Shown here: positions 42,152 to 53,260 of the stretch, piece after piece
Numbering within the stretch: the stretch's first letter is position 1
How the letters are laid out: every line of letters starts with the position of its first letter
Source: Lepidurus packardi
Taxonomy: Eukaryota; Arthropoda; Branchiopoda; Notostraca; Triopsidae
DNA length: 64,000 bases
Direction: 5' to 3'
Assembly (NCBI GenBank): GCA_023053545.1
Contig: JAKZAN010000001.1
Location: 9,940,565 to 10,004,564 of the forward strand
Notes under the pieces: generated by a model
Told to the model about the DNA's origin: nothing
What the model saw: only the letters and a program-made list of their open reading frames with translations
Database searches by the model: none
Position numbers and translations under genes: made by a program

Positions 42152-43494
42152 ATGGTAGCAGCGGGGATAAGCGTAATACCTGCTTTTGTGGAGGGAAAAG
42201 TTAACGATATAACTGTACCTATGTTTGTAGACTGTGGTTCGGCCATTACACTTATGAAACCTTGTGTATTAAGGTTGTTTAACTCTTTACCTGGTGTACA
42301 ACCGGCAGATTTGCATGTGGGAACGGTAAAAAAAAGCGACAGGCTACCGTTACAAGGTAAAGTGAAGCTTACGTTTTCGTTTTTGGGAGCAACTGTTGAA
42401 CACGAAGTTTACGTGAGCTCCGAAATTTTTCATGACGTCATTATTGGGAGGGACTTCTTAAAGAGAAACCAGATGATTGTGGATTACGAGCAGATGCAGC
42501 TTTAAAAAAAATCGGTGACCATTCCCTTAATTAGCGAATCGGAGTTTACGACGGCGGTGGTGACCGACCAACAAATCTCCATTCCGGCTTTTCATGAAAT
42601 AGTTGTTGCGGTGAGAGTTCCTGAATGGAAAGGATACTCTGGTATTTTTGAAGGCGAACAGCAGACTTGGGCAAAAAATGTCATGGTCGCCAAAACGTTG
42701 GTTACGCAACCTGAAGGGAAATACCGGTAAGAATACTCAACCCAACGCCTTATCCTGTTCGATTACCACCAAATGTGACATTGGGAAGGTTATCCATCTA
42801 TCCCGAGGGCGTTAACGCTACGGAAGGTCGTTTGGTAAATGAATCATCTGATGAAGCGACAAAAGACTCTTCCCTACTAGAGTTATTCGAAGTCTCGGAG
42901 GGGCTGTCTCCTGACCAGAAAATGAAGTTGGAAGAGCTGTTGCGGAAGCACAAGAACGTCATTTCCCTCAACAAAAAAGACCTTGGCCGTACATCGCTGT
43001 TGCGTCACGAAATCCATACGGGGTCAAATCCACCTTGGCGAGTTCACCCAACAAGGGTTCCAGCTCATTGGAAACCACAACTAGAAGAGATGGTGAGCGA
43101 CTTGCTTGACCAACAGGTAATTACACCGTCAAATAGTCCCTGGAGTTCACCTGTGGTCATGGTGAAGAAAAAGGATGGCACTCTCCGTTTGTGTGTGGAC
43201 TACAGAGGCCTGAACAATTTAACGACGAAGGACGCATATCCCCTGCCAAGGATAGACGATACCTTAGACGCTTTGGCAGGGTCGAATTACTTTTCGACGC
43301 TTGACCTGGTGAGCGGGTATTACCAACTTGAGTTGGAGGACACTTCGAAGGAAAAAACAGCTTTTCAAACTCCCAGTGGATTATATCAATTCAATGTAAT
43401 GCCATTTGGGTTATGTAATGGCCCAAGTTCGTTTCAACGCCTTATGGACTTGGTTCTGAAAGGCCTTCAATGGCAAATCTGCCTTATTTACTTA
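42152..43494 (+). pseudogene. Gypsy-2 protease and N-terminal reverse transcriptase
   Basis: Protease motif FVDCGSAITLM at about 42222-42254, with Cys in place of the usual Thr/Ser after Asp. After a stop at 42505 and a frame change, RT reads SPVVMVKKKDGTLRLCVDYR, YFSTLDLVSGYYQLEL (first catalytic Asp) and VMPFGLCNGPSSFQRLMD. It ends at CLIYL, where PIF-2 is inserted inside the YLDD box. Confidence 0.88.
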
Positions 43495-43638
43495 TAGCGT
43501 TTTCAACTGGGAACACTGAGTGGCGTTTGAGTGTTGCACCAGGAACTCATTTTTTTTTGCCCTGTGACGTCACAACAAAACCCAGTTAAAACTGGGTTAG
43601 TGGAACGGGTACCACTGTTTTCATTCTCGCTTGTAAAC

Positions 43639-43938
43639 ATGGCTGACGCAATGTGTTTTACTTTTAATGATTTTGTCCGTAACGAAAGCGGCGAGTTGGC
43701 TATGAATGGAAATGATTTCCTATGTGTAGTTGTAGTTAATGGTACACAATTTTCTTGTAATATGTATATATAAATATAATTTTTATCTCATACATCTTTA
43801 GGACAATATCAAATTCAAGCGCTATCAAGACAGCGCTTGGGTGAACTTGGAATACTTGAAAGTGAAGCTGATGAAGCTGATGATATATCTCTGACTGTCC
43901 CTACTGCTAATATGAAGAATGAGTGGTTGGAAGGAGAG
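43639..43938 (+). pseudogene. PIF-2 Myb-like gene, N-terminal exons
   Basis: Starts MADAMCFTFNDFVRNESG at 43639; a donor at about 43756 and an acceptor at about 43822 give a second piece SRQRLGELGILESEADEADD ending at NEWLEGEQ, where a hAT end (CAGGGGCG) interrupts it. This upstream acidic region precedes the DNA-binding trihelix that survives at 52.23 kb. No outside homology was recognised for this part. Confidence 0.5.
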
Positions 43939-44316
43939 CAGGGGCGTCGCGAGGGGGGGGGGGGGGGGGGGGGGGGGTTTGGGGGGGTGCACCCCCCCCC
44001 CAGTAATTGGCCAAAAACCGATTCGGTAAAATTTGGGTCGCCGTCGGTAAAATTCGGAAAATGAAAATAAAATTTTCCAATGCTACAATAGATAAAGTGA
44101 ATCTCGTAGAAGCTACTCCTGGTGAGGTCTATTGTTAATGTCCATTACAGTACCTTTAAAAAAAACCGACCCCAACAAACCGTACTGCCCTAATGGCCCG
44201 CCACTTGCGCCTGAAAACAGTGCTGCGAAAAGCCTGCTTAGCCATAATAGTTGCGGGGCATTAGGACGGTGCTCTTCGTTCTGCTTTGGGGCACTGCGGT
44301 TCTAGCAGTTCTTGCG
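43939..44316. mobile_element. Left end of a hAT-like element (hAT-4), runs into the gap
   Basis: CAGGGGCGTCGCGAGG followed by a run of more than 20 G is a familiar hAT terminus. The rest to the gap is AT-rich and then GC-rich, with no recognised coding sequence. The other end was not found and may lie in the gap. Confidence 0.4.
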
Positions 44317-44416
44317 NNNNNNNNNNNNNNNNNNNNNNNNNNNNNNNNNNNNNNNNNNNNNNNNNNNNNNNNNNNNNNNNNNNNNNNNNNNNNNNNNNNN
44401 NNNNNNNNNNNNNNNN
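44317..44416. other. Assembly gap (100 N)
   Basis: Exactly 100 undetermined bases. Sequence on the left (44.2-44.3 kb) is not recognised; on the right a Gypsy pol is entered in the RNase H domain. Real missing length is unknown. Confidence 1.
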
Positions 44417-46120
44417 GCGGCACAACCAATGAACCGTAAGTTTGCGCGTTGGTTAGTAGCGATGGAAGAATACCAACCTTTCACCATTGAACACCGTAAA
44501 GGTAAGTTGAACGTGGTAGCCGACGCTCTTTCCCGAGCACCAGTAGGGAACCCCATTGAGAGCGAAGACGATTTCCGTATGTTTGTGTGCCTTCTTACTC
44601 CCAGTCCGATTTCGAAATCCGAATTAGCCACCTTACAATCTGTGAGTCCCGATTTTCGGAAAATCCTACGAGTCTTACGTGATCAGCCTAATGAAGAATC
44701 GAAAAGAAGCCGTGACCGGATTAAGGAAGAATTTCACATTAAGGATGAAGTACTTTACCGTATCAATGTGGGTATAGGACGACGTCTACTACTCGTAGTG
44801 CCTCCATCGTTACGACGGGATTTAGTATCCGCAGTACACGACCCCCCGGAAAACGGTCATCTCGGAAGAGAGAAAACAATTGAACGACTAATTCAACGAT
44901 TCTGGTGGCCTGGGATGCGACAGACGGTGAAAAGATACATCCGCGGCTGTTTAAAATGTCAAGTAAATAAGCTACCTCCAGGATCTCGAGAAGGACATCT
45001 GCAATCCATACCCCCACCAACGAAACCTTTTGAGGTAATTGGTATAGCTATAGACCATGTAGGGCCCTTACAGAGAACTCCGCGCGGGTCGAGACATATC
45101 CTGGTAATCGTAGACCATTTGACTAAGTGGACGGAATTGGCGTCCGTGCCGGATACTAGCACGGAGGAAGTTATTCGAATCCTGAAAAACCAGATCTTCC
45201 TCAGACATGGAATACCCGCTCAGATTATCAGTGATCGAGGATCCGCCTTTACATCACAAAACTTCGAAGAAACGATTAGAAGCTTGGGTATTCGACATAG
45301 CTTAACATCAGCCTACCATCCCCAGAGTAACGGGTTAGTTGAACGAAATAATCAAACGGTGATTACTATTCTACGTGCTTACGTGAACCGGGCTCATGAC
45401 AATTGGGATGCATACCTCCAGTCCGCAGCATTTGCCATGAACTCGTCTGTCCAAACCTCTTCCAAACGTTCCCCTTTTGAATTACTTTATGGTCGAATTC
45501 CTGTGGTGGCGTGTGAACGTTTCTTTCCATGGCCTCAAGATGATGGGGAGACGTATGAAGAATTCTTCGATAAAATTCAGGGATTATGGAGGGAAGCGTA
45601 TAACAATATATTACGCGCTCAACTACGTCAAGCTGAGTACTATAATGATAAACGCAAGGAAGCCCGGAGTTATGAGCCTGGAGAACTCGTGTGGATCCGA
45701 CGCAATATTCGACGAAAGGGAAGGAGCCCGAAGTTGGAGCCTAAATTTATCGGACCTTACGAGATACAAAGTAAGATTTCCGAGAATACTTATCGAGTAC
45801 AGGACTTACCGGTTTTACGAACGCGAAAACGTTGGAGGGTTTTCCCTGTACATGTACAATGTCTGAAACCTTACCAAGGTCCTTATGATTCGGAGGAGGA
45901 GGCAAATTCCTCAGGGGAAGAGTCAGATCAGTTAAAATCCAAAGAAACTCCTGGATCTATGGAAGTGTACGGTGCCGAGGGTGCTCAAATCCCGCAACAA
46001 GAAACCTTGGAGGCTGAAGACTCGAACGAATTAACGACAATGGAAGACTTACCTCAGCCAAAACGTTCAACCCGAGTGCGGAAAAAGCCAGTATACCTAG
46101 AAGATTTTGTACTAGATTGA
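44417..46120 (+). CDS. Gypsy-3 pol, RNase H end to integrase C-terminus
   Basis: Open for 568 codons from the gap. RNase H end (FTIEHRKGKLNVVADALSRA), H2C2 zinc finger (NGHLGREKTIERL ... CLKCQVNK), the integrase catalytic triad in GIAIDHVGPL, IISDRGSAFTS and SNGLVERNNQTV, then a chromo-like C-terminal region (LEPKFIGPYEIQSKISENTY) and an acidic then RVRKKPVYLEDF tail. No break is seen. The gag and RT parts are lost in or beyond the assembly gap. Confidence 0.9.
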   Translation, partial: AAQPMNRKFARWLVAMEEYQPFTIEHRKGKLNVVADALSRAPVGNPIESEDDFRMFVCLLTPSPISKSELATLQSVSPDFRKILRVLRDQPNEESKRSRDRIKEEFHIKDEVLYRINVGIGRRLLLVVPPSLRRDLVSAVHDPPENGHLGREKTIERLIQRFWWPGMRQTVKRYIRGCLKCQVNKLPPGSREGHLQSIPPPTKPFEVIGIAIDHVGPLQRTPRGSRHILVIVDHLTKWTELASVPDTSTEEVIRILKNQIFLRHGIPAQIISDRGSAFTSQNFEETIRSLGIRHSLTSAYHPQSNGLVERNNQTVITILRAYVNRAHDNWDAYLQSAAFAMNSSVQTSSKRSPFELLYGRIPVVACERFFPWPQDDGETYEEFFDKIQGLWREAYNNILRAQLRQAEYYNDKRKEARSYEPGELVWIRRNIRRKGRSPKLEPKFIGPYEIQSKISENTYRVQDLPVLRTRKRWRVFPVHVQCLKPYQGPYDSEEEANSSGEESDQLKSKETPGSMEVYGAEGAQIPQQETLEAEDSNELTTMEDLPQPKRSTRVRKKPVYLEDFVLD

Positions 46121-46346
46121 TCTTTTTGATAATTTACTTTCCTAGTTCCTTGTGAAAATTGCTTGCTTCTACTTCTATACTTTAATTTATGTATGTGACC
46201 AAGATATTGTCCCCACGCTACGTCCCTCTATGTATCCGTTCAAAGATTTTGTCACATTTGTTGCCCAAACGTTCTGCTTGACATGTGTTTGTCATCAAAC
46301 CCTTTTGTTGGACGTGGGGACCACGTCCACTGGTAGCGTGGCCGAA

Positions 46347-46626
46347 TGTAATGGTTAAATTATATGTATATTAGTATTTCTAAGGCTCACTAGGTGGCGT
46401 GAGATGTGTGTTGCGTGAAGAGTTGCTGAGGAGAGTGGTAGTCAGAGAGTGGGTAGCGAGTCGGGGTATGTAGCGGTAGTCAGGAGAAGTAGAGTTAAGG
46501 CGGTGATTTTGATTGTTGGAGTTTTGTGATAAAAAGTGATTTATGTTGACAATACAGTGGAATTAAACGAACCCAGCTCATTTCCAGGGGTTTTCCTTTC
46601 GGACATTTATAATTATCCAAATTACA
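46347..46626 (+). repeat. Gypsy-3 3' LTR
   Basis: From TGTAATGGTTAAATTATATG to CCAAATTACA (280 bp if these are the edges). The left edge is not preceded by a classic purine tract but by a GGACGTGG/CCACGTCC palindrome, so the LTR could begin some bases earlier. The right edge abuts PIF-3 transposase sequence. Confidence 0.55.
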
Positions 46627-47602
46627 ACTTTCCCCTCACAGTACCATCTATTGCACCAACACACTGGGGCATTTTTCTCCGTCTGAAATTTGAGACACTG
46701 TCCTGAAGCGCACGGTCATCAGGCATTTTGATGATCAAGTTCCCTAATATGACCACTAAACAATCGCATGTTTCGTGAAAAGCACGCCATGCCGTGCTCC
46801 TACCTATGCCAAATATGTGGGAGAGAGATCTGAATTCAATATTGGTGCCAAGACGCCATAACGTCAAGGCAACACGTTTTTCGCAGCTGACAGGAACGCG
46901 AAAACTTGTAACCTTCTTTGAAATAGTTTCACGTAAGAGATTACAGATATAATGAAACGTACGACGAGTTACGCGTAGGTTAAGTTTCCACTCTTTGTCA
47001 GTCCAAAGCCGGTTCATAATATCTGACCAAAAAGTTTCAGCACGCTTTACTCTCCAAAGTGATCTATGCGACGCTTTTGTTGCCATAACCTTGCAAATCA
47101 TATTGACAAGCAACAACATCCTTCTGCGACGAATTGCAATGATGTTCAGCAAAGCAATCATAAGCTCCATATCGTTGCTTTCATTTATTTGATCCGAAAG
47201 AAGGTGAGAGGGAAGGGGAAGAGCAGGCGTTAGTGGATCTAATTGTAAAGTACATTTAGAAATAAATATTACTGTATAATTTACAAATATTACTGCGATG
47301 GGTCGATAAAAAGCTCCATAGTTTGTAAACGAAAAGAAACATAACGTTTTCGTCCATAGCAAATCTCGGATGCGGTTTCTCCTTATGTTGTTTTTATGTT
47401 TCAATTGTTGTTGTTTACATATTTCTAGTGTGATATAAGGTAATACAGTCCGATTAAACGATTTCAAATATCAATATATGGTTAAAGTCGATACCAATCC
47501 TAACCCGGTTACATATTTTATGTGCCAATGGGAACACGTGTTAGGCCAACCCGGGTTACGCTAACTCAACACCGGTGTTAGGTTTGCAGTGGGAACACAG
47601 CC
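46627..47602 (-). pseudogene. PIF-3: second Harbinger transposase, N-terminal half and 5' terminus
   Basis: Transposase frame 47467-46622 with the DNA-binding region (ESNDMELMIALLNIIAIRRR), a helix-turn-helix-like FRSLSHIFGIGRSTAWRAFH, and the first catalytic Asp in CVGAIDGT, at which the Gypsy-3 LTR cuts it off. Upstream (47.5-47.6 kb) the DNA reads, on the minus strand, GGCTGTGTTCCCACTGCAAA with AACCGGGTT-type repeats, a typical Harbinger terminus. It is a different family from PIF-2 by sequence. Confidence 0.8.
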
Positions 47603-47730
47603 TAGAACAATATCACGCTAGCCGGAGACACTCCACCAGTGTAACTAACTACGAGGTGTTATTCTCAAGAATATCGCAGTACAACACGATCATCGTCATT
47701 TCCCTTAACCTTGGTTTTGACGATATTACA
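47603..47730 (+). repeat. Gypsy-4 5' LTR, first 74 bp missing
   Basis: 128 bp from TAGAACAATATCACGC to GATATTACA, identical base for base to the last 128 bp of the 3' LTR at 52097-52224. The LTR start present in the 3' copy is absent here, replaced by the PIF-3 terminus. TGGCGACGAGGAT follows as the primer-binding site. Confidence 0.88.
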
Positions 47731-47869
47731 ACTGGCGACGAGGATTAAAAGTATCCTGTTGGTAATTTCATCATTTCACCAACAAAACATTAATTCTGCT
47801 CCGGTGTGTTTGCAGCCGAGCTAAAAGTGACCTGGTGCCAGAGCATAACACGTGCTCAGCATCAAAACA

Positions 47870-48379
47870 ATGACTGACCGTCCGAACATCCCAGCTTTCG
47901 ACCCCCACACAGACAAAACAACTGTTGGTGAGCGGTGGTGTCGCTGGATAAGAACATTCAACAATTACCTGGTTGCGTATGCTGTCGCGGAAGAGCGAAA
48001 GAAGGCGTCATTGCTCTACCATGCGGGAGAAGACGTCACTGACATCGTTGAAACCCTGAACCCAACACCCGTGAAAGCCGTAGCCAAAACAGAGACGGAA
48101 TATGAAGCCGTGTGCCGAGCTCTGATGAACTACTTCAGCCCTGCGAAAAATGTGGACTACCAAGTCTTCTTATTCCGGCAAGCCGCTCAAACATCCGAAG
48201 AAACGCTAGACATGTTCCACACTCGTCTACACAAGCTGGCAAAGGACTGCGGTTTCACGAACAAAGAAGCCGAGATTCGCATGCAGATTATCCAATGATG
48301 TTCGGCCCAGCGAGTCAAACGCAAGGCGCTGGAAAATCCGAACACGTCTCTTGCGGAGATCCTTACCAAAGCAAGAGCT
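47870..48379 (+). pseudogene. Gypsy-4 gag N-terminus with an in-frame UGA
   Basis: The frame opens at about 47852/47870 (MTDRPNIPAFDPHTDKTTVG) and reads a capsid-like region (WIRTFNNYLVAYAVAEERKK, TLDMFHTRLHKLAKDCGF). A single UGA at 48296-48298 interrupts it; the same frame continues without shift (KRKALENPNTSLAEIL) into the ORF that follows. Confidence 0.8.
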
Positions 48380-50782
48380 ATGAAGAATGCAGATCAACAA
48401 ATGCAGAAAATGGAATCTGTTAGCAAGACGCAAGTTAACAGGTTGACGGTGAAGCATCCGTCAGCGAAAGCTGAAGGCAACGTAGACAGCAGCAAGACCT
48501 GTAAATTTTGTGGGCGGAGCTACCACAACAAGCTCGAGGAATGCCCTGCACGAGGCAAGAAGTGCAATAACTGCGGCAAGCCAAATCATTTCAGCAAGTG
48601 TTGCCTCAGCAAGCGCCAATCTAACAGCCCGGAGCCATTTTCGAAGCCCAAAGAGAAAGGACCGTTCAAGAGCAAACATGTTAGAGCGGTAAACGTGGAA
48701 GAAGATTCGTCCGACGACGACGACGAGTTTGTATGGCATTTAACAGCGGAGGGTGGAGAATCATCATCAGAAGAGGACGAGACGTCTGACGACGAAGATG
48801 AACACGCCTACTACGTCAAGAAGCCCCACTCGTCACTGCTTGACGTTTGTGTAACAATGAACGACAACGAAATCCAGATGATGATCGACACGGGAGCGTC
48901 CATCAACCTCATTGATCAAGTCACCTACAAGCAGCTAGGGACCCCTAGCACTAAGCCAACTCGAAAGCGCATCTTCGCATACGGAGGGAAAGTTCCTTTG
49001 AAAATACAAGGTTCCCTCAAAGTAACAATCGAACACAGAGGGCGCAAGGTAAAAACCAAAGCCTATGTTTTCGGTGAAGAAGGTGAAAACTTTCTAAGCT
49101 TTAACACTGCCCGCGAGCTCAAGTTAATTGAAATCGCGAACACCGTTGGTATTTCCGCCGAGTTTAATGAAGCAGCACTCAAGGAAAAATATCCCAAAAT
49201 ATTCGAAGACGTGGGCCTGTTAAAAGGAAGGACTGTCAAACTGCACATTGACGAGTCTGTCACCCCTAAAGCTCAACCTCACCGGCGTATCCCGTTCCAC
49301 CTGCGCGACCGAGTAGAAGAAGAGCTAACAAACATGGAGCGTCAAGGAATAATCGAGCGCGTGGAAGGCCCAACACCATGGGTTTCCCCAATTGTCGTTG
49401 TCCCGAAACCTCGATCACCAAATCAAGTCCGGATTTGTGTTGACATGAGGGAGCCGAACAAGGCAATCAAAAGGGAACGCCACCCAACACCCACGCTCGA
49501 TGAAATCCTTGCGGAGCTCAATGGATCAACGGTCTTCTCAGTAATTGATCTCAAGCACGGGTACCACCAGATGGAGCTGGAGGAAAGTAGCCGCTACATA
49601 ACAACCTTCTCAACCCATTGCGGACTCCATCGGCACACCAGGCTGTCGTTTGGAGTAAATGCCGCTGCAGAGATATTTCAAGACGCCATCAGACAAACGT
49701 TAATCGGCCTAGGCGGCCAAACTAACATCAGCGACGACATCTTGGTCTATGGCAAGACAAGAGAAGAACATGACAAGCGTCTACATGCCGTTCTCAATCG
49801 GCTAAACGAACACGGTTTAGCAGTTAATTGGAACAAGACGGTGCTGAAGCAGTCGCAAGTCTCGTTCTTCGGATTTGTATTCAGCAAGCAGGGAATGATG
49901 CCAGACCCGAAGAAGATTGAGGCATTAATGAACACCCCTAACCCCACCAACGAGGGAGAGCTAAGGAGTTTCCTTGGAATGACAAACTACTTATCCCGGT
50001 TTGTACATGGCTACTCCACCATCACTGCCCCTCTACGTAAACTGCTCAAGACCGAGTCAAAATTCGTCTGGTCCGAAGATTGTAACAAGGCCGTAATACA
50101 GCTGAAAAAAGCGTTAGCCAAGAGCACGAATCTAACCTACTTCGACCCAAACTTACCAGCTGTGATAGTCACTGACGCCAGCCCGGTAGGTGTCGCTGCA
50201 ATATTGCTTCAAGAAGTAAACGGCCAAGAACAAGTAGTAGCATATGCCAGCCGATCTTTGACAGAGACGGAGCAGCGTTACTCTCAATTGGAACGAGAAG
50301 GCCTAGCGGTCGTGTGGTCGTGCGAACACTTCCATTTATACATCTATGGAAGGCCCATCACCTTTCGCACCGACCACAAGCCGTTAGTTGGCCTATTTCG
50401 CAAGAGCTTTACGCACATCAATCCGCGCCTGGAAAGATGGGTCATCAGGCTTATGCCGTATGAAACCACCATCGAACACATTGCGGGAGCAACAAACCCT
50501 GCAGACTTCATGTCGCGACAACCGTTACCCACAACCAAGAACGCGAAAGCATCGAAGTTGGCAGAGGAGTTTGTGCACATGCTATCCAGCACTGCCACTC
50601 CCCAGGCAATCACGCTAAGTAAAATTGCCAGAGTCACCAACGAAGACGAAACCCTAAAGAAAGTGAGCGCAGCTCTAACGTCGGGCAACTGGAAGTTTGT
50701 GAAGCAGACCAACTCCCAGTACTTCCAATGCCGGAACGAGCTTGCGTTGAACACAAAAGCAAGTACTACAGATCGCCCATGA
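48380..50782 (+). pseudogene. Gypsy-4 gag C-terminus, protease, RT and RNase H
   Basis: 800 codons open. CCHC knuckles CKFCGRSYHNKLEEC and CNNCGKPNHFSKCC, an acidic linker, protease MMIDTGASINLID (about 48878-48916), RT with VFSVIDLKHGYHQMELEE and the catalytic box NISDDILVYG, RNase H with IVTDASPVGVAAILLQE and FRTDHKPLVGLF. It ends at a stop at 50782, where a deletion has removed the start of the integrase zinc region and shifted the frame by one. Confidence 0.9.
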
Positions 50783-50789
50783 TGGTCAT

Positions 50790-51896
50790 TTGGGGATCAC
50801 GAAAACAAAACAGCGTCTACGTGCCCATGTTTGGTTTCCTGGACTTGACCGCAAAGTCGAAGAAGTTGTAGCCCGTTGCCACGAATGCCAAGTGTGCACC
50901 GAAGACACTTCAAAGGAACCACTGGAAGCCACGGTCATGCCCCGTAATCCCTGGCAAGAACTCAGCATGGATTTTTTCGGTTTGCCCACCGGTGAAAAGG
51001 CACTAGTCGTCATCGACAAGCACTCGCGCTTCCCTGAAGTTGTGATCATGCGGAACACACATGCCAAAGCCGTCATGAGAAGCTTAGATGACATCTTCGC
51101 CCGGTTTGGTTTACCAGTAAGCATCACCAGTGACAATGGACCACCATTCCAAAGCGGAGAACTCGCCGAATACTTTCACAAACTCGGCATAACACACCGC
51201 CGCACAACTCCATGTTGGCCAGCTGCAAACGGTGACGTGGAGCGCTTTATGCGAAACCTGAACAAGCTAGTCCGAACATCGGTAGCTGGAAGCCTAGATT
51301 GGAAAGAGAAGTTGACCTCGTTCCTTCTGGCATACCGAACAACGCCACATTCGTCTACGGGCAAAGCCCCTGCTTCACTCATGTATGGACGCCAAATCCG
51401 TTCAAAGCTTCCCATGGTAGAAGCTGACAACAGCTCGGACGAGGAAGAGGCGCACCAAAAGGACCAACGCGCGAAGGAGAGGATGAAGACGAATGCGGAC
51501 CGCGTCAACAAAGCAAAGAAGAAGAATTTCCACATCGGGGAAAAAGTACTGCTCCTTGACAAAAACCCGGTGAGGAACAAGATGAAGCCTCTCTATGAGC
51601 CTCAGCCTTACACCATCACAGCAGTAAAGAACTCCATGGTGACTGCAGAGAGAGATGGCCATAGTATTACAAGAAATGCCAGTCTCTTCAAGAGATTCAT
51701 CCCACCATTCCGTGAACAGACGTCCGAAGAGGATGAAGAAAGCCTCGAAAAAGATTCAAACAATCTCGTGGACGAAGCGGAGACGAACGCAACCACCCAG
51801 CAAGCTGATCAGGAGGAATCGGTGCGACCAGAGCCAGTCCAGCGGCCACGTCGTACGACACGCCCCCCGCAGCGTCTGGAAGATTTTGTTCGCTAA
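50790..51896 (+). pseudogene. Gypsy-4 integrase
   Basis: Reads ITKTKQRLRAHVWFPGLDRK and CHECQVC of the zinc domain, then the core: SMDFFGLPTGEKALVVID (Asp), SITSDNGPPFQSGEL (Asp), NGDVERFMRNLNKL (Glu). The C-terminus has NKMKPLYEPQPYTITAV and ends PRRTTRPPQRLEDFVR at 51894. The core is intact; separation from the RT frame by deletion disables the polyprotein. Confidence 0.9.
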
Positions 51897-52022
51897 ACCC
51901 TTAATCCACTAGTCCAATGTTTTGTGATTATTCTCAATCAATGATTCTCGTTTTTGTGGTCTCAACCCAGAAGTTACCTAACTGTTTTGTAATGATTTGT
52001 TCTTCTCTAAAAAGGGGAGAGA

Positions 52023-52224
52023 TGTTACATCGCGATTCAAGCATTAGTAAGTCCCGCCCCCAACCCAACGGTACGCCCGGTAGCTAGTAGGGTAATTAGA
52101 ACAATATCACGCTAGCCGGAGACACTCCACCAGTGTAACTAACTACGAGGTGTTATTCTCAAGAATATCGCAGTACAACACGATCATCGTCATTTCCCTT
52201 AACCTTGGTTTTGACGATATTACA
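52023..52224 (+). repeat. Gypsy-4 3' LTR
   Basis: 202 bp from TGTTACATCGCGATTC to GATATTACA, preceded by the purine tract AAAAAGGGGAGAGA. The last 128 bp equal the 5' LTR exactly, which points to a recent insertion. Confidence 0.9.
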
Positions 52225-52229
52225 AATAC

Positions 52230-52739
52230 ATGGACCAGATTGGGCCCCTAAGGAAGTTTCGGAACAAGAAGTCCATGTGGGAGAGAATTTCGCAAGATCT
52301 TGTCGAGATTTTATCTTTAAAAAGCGGCGTGCAGTGTGAAAACCGGTACAAAACACTCATGAAACGTAAGAAGGGTGCTGTTGATGCCAACAAGATGACC
52401 GGCAATACCAGGACCTCGATTGCATACGAAGAAGAATTGAGTAAGTTGGCTGCCCTTGATGATTCCATTGAACCGGAGGTAAGACGAGGTGTTGGTATTG
52501 TTCAATATAAAAAAGACGCCAATACCTTGGAAAAGGAACCGCGTGTTGTGTCGCCCAACGCGTGGTTGAGTTCGCCGGAGGAAGAACCTGTCTCAAAGAA
52601 AGGAAAGTACTCTACCACACAGAGTTTAATACTTCAGGTGCTTCAGGAGAAACAAGTTTCTTCGAAGATAAAAGAAGAATTGAAGCAGGAGCGCCACAAA
52701 GAGCGTTTAGCATTAATTAAATCCCTCTTTGAAAAATAA
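52230..52739 (+). CDS. PIF-2 Myb/SANT-like protein, C-terminal exon
   Basis: Reads FRNKKSMWERISQDLVEILS and VQCENRYKTLMKRKKGAVDA, the second and third helices of a trihelix/Myb-SANT DNA-binding domain, then a variable linker and a basic coiled C-terminus ending RHKERLALIKSLFEK. In PIF/Harbinger elements this protein assists the transposase in the nucleus. The first helix with its tryptophan is missing because Gypsy-4 and other elements are inserted immediately upstream (52224/52225). Confidence 0.75.
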   Translation: MDQIGPLRKFRNKKSMWERISQDLVEILSLKSGVQCENRYKTLMKRKKGAVDANKMTGNTRTSIAYEEELSKLAALDDSIEPEVRRGVGIVQYKKDANTLEKEPRVVSPNAWLSSPEEEPVSKKGKYSTTQSLILQVLQEKQVSSKIKEELKQERHKERLALIKSLFEK

Positions 52740-53260
52740 ATACTTGTTTGCTAGTCCCTATTTGCTCTGATTGTTTGTGATTGAAGAATACGAAAATAAC
52801 AGTAAAAGGCTCGTTTAACACTCGTTCATTGCCCGTTCAAAGCTCGTCTCTAAGACTCGTTTTTTGTAGCAATTGGAAAATCATTTGTTCTCAATTTTGT
52901 GATTTTATATGGGTATTCTTATAATAGAGTTTTTTGCATACGTCGTTTTTCTTTCGTGATTTATTGTACTGGTGATTTTAGATAAGTGATTTACAAAGGT
53001 GATTTAAAACTGCTGCCTTGTGGAGTCTGTGAAGTTCTGAAAACCAAAGTAATGATTGTCCGAATATTCACTGTTTGCTCAATGCACAAAAACTAAAGTG
53101 TTGTAAGAATTTTGTCCAAGAGATAATTGTATCAGTGATATGGCATCACTTGAATTTTCCCATGTTCTTTGAGTATAGCAACGTTTAATTTTAAAATACA
53201 AGTTTTGCAGAAAATTGCGTTAGAACGAAAATTTGTACACCTTATAATTCAAAGAAAATA
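52740..53260. other. PIF-2 interior between its two genes, no gene seen
   Basis: AT-rich convergent 3' region between the Myb-like gene (stop 52739) and the transposase (minus-strand stop at 53261). Direct repeats of TGCCCGTTCA/AGCTCGTC-like words near 52830-52860 and GTGATTT words near 52970-53010 are the only structure seen. Confidence 0.6.

Noticed and set aside
44238-44631. Open frames running through the N block
   Set aside because: The stretch 44317-44416 is undetermined sequence, so frames across it have no meaning, except that the plus frame right of the gap is real Gypsy pol.
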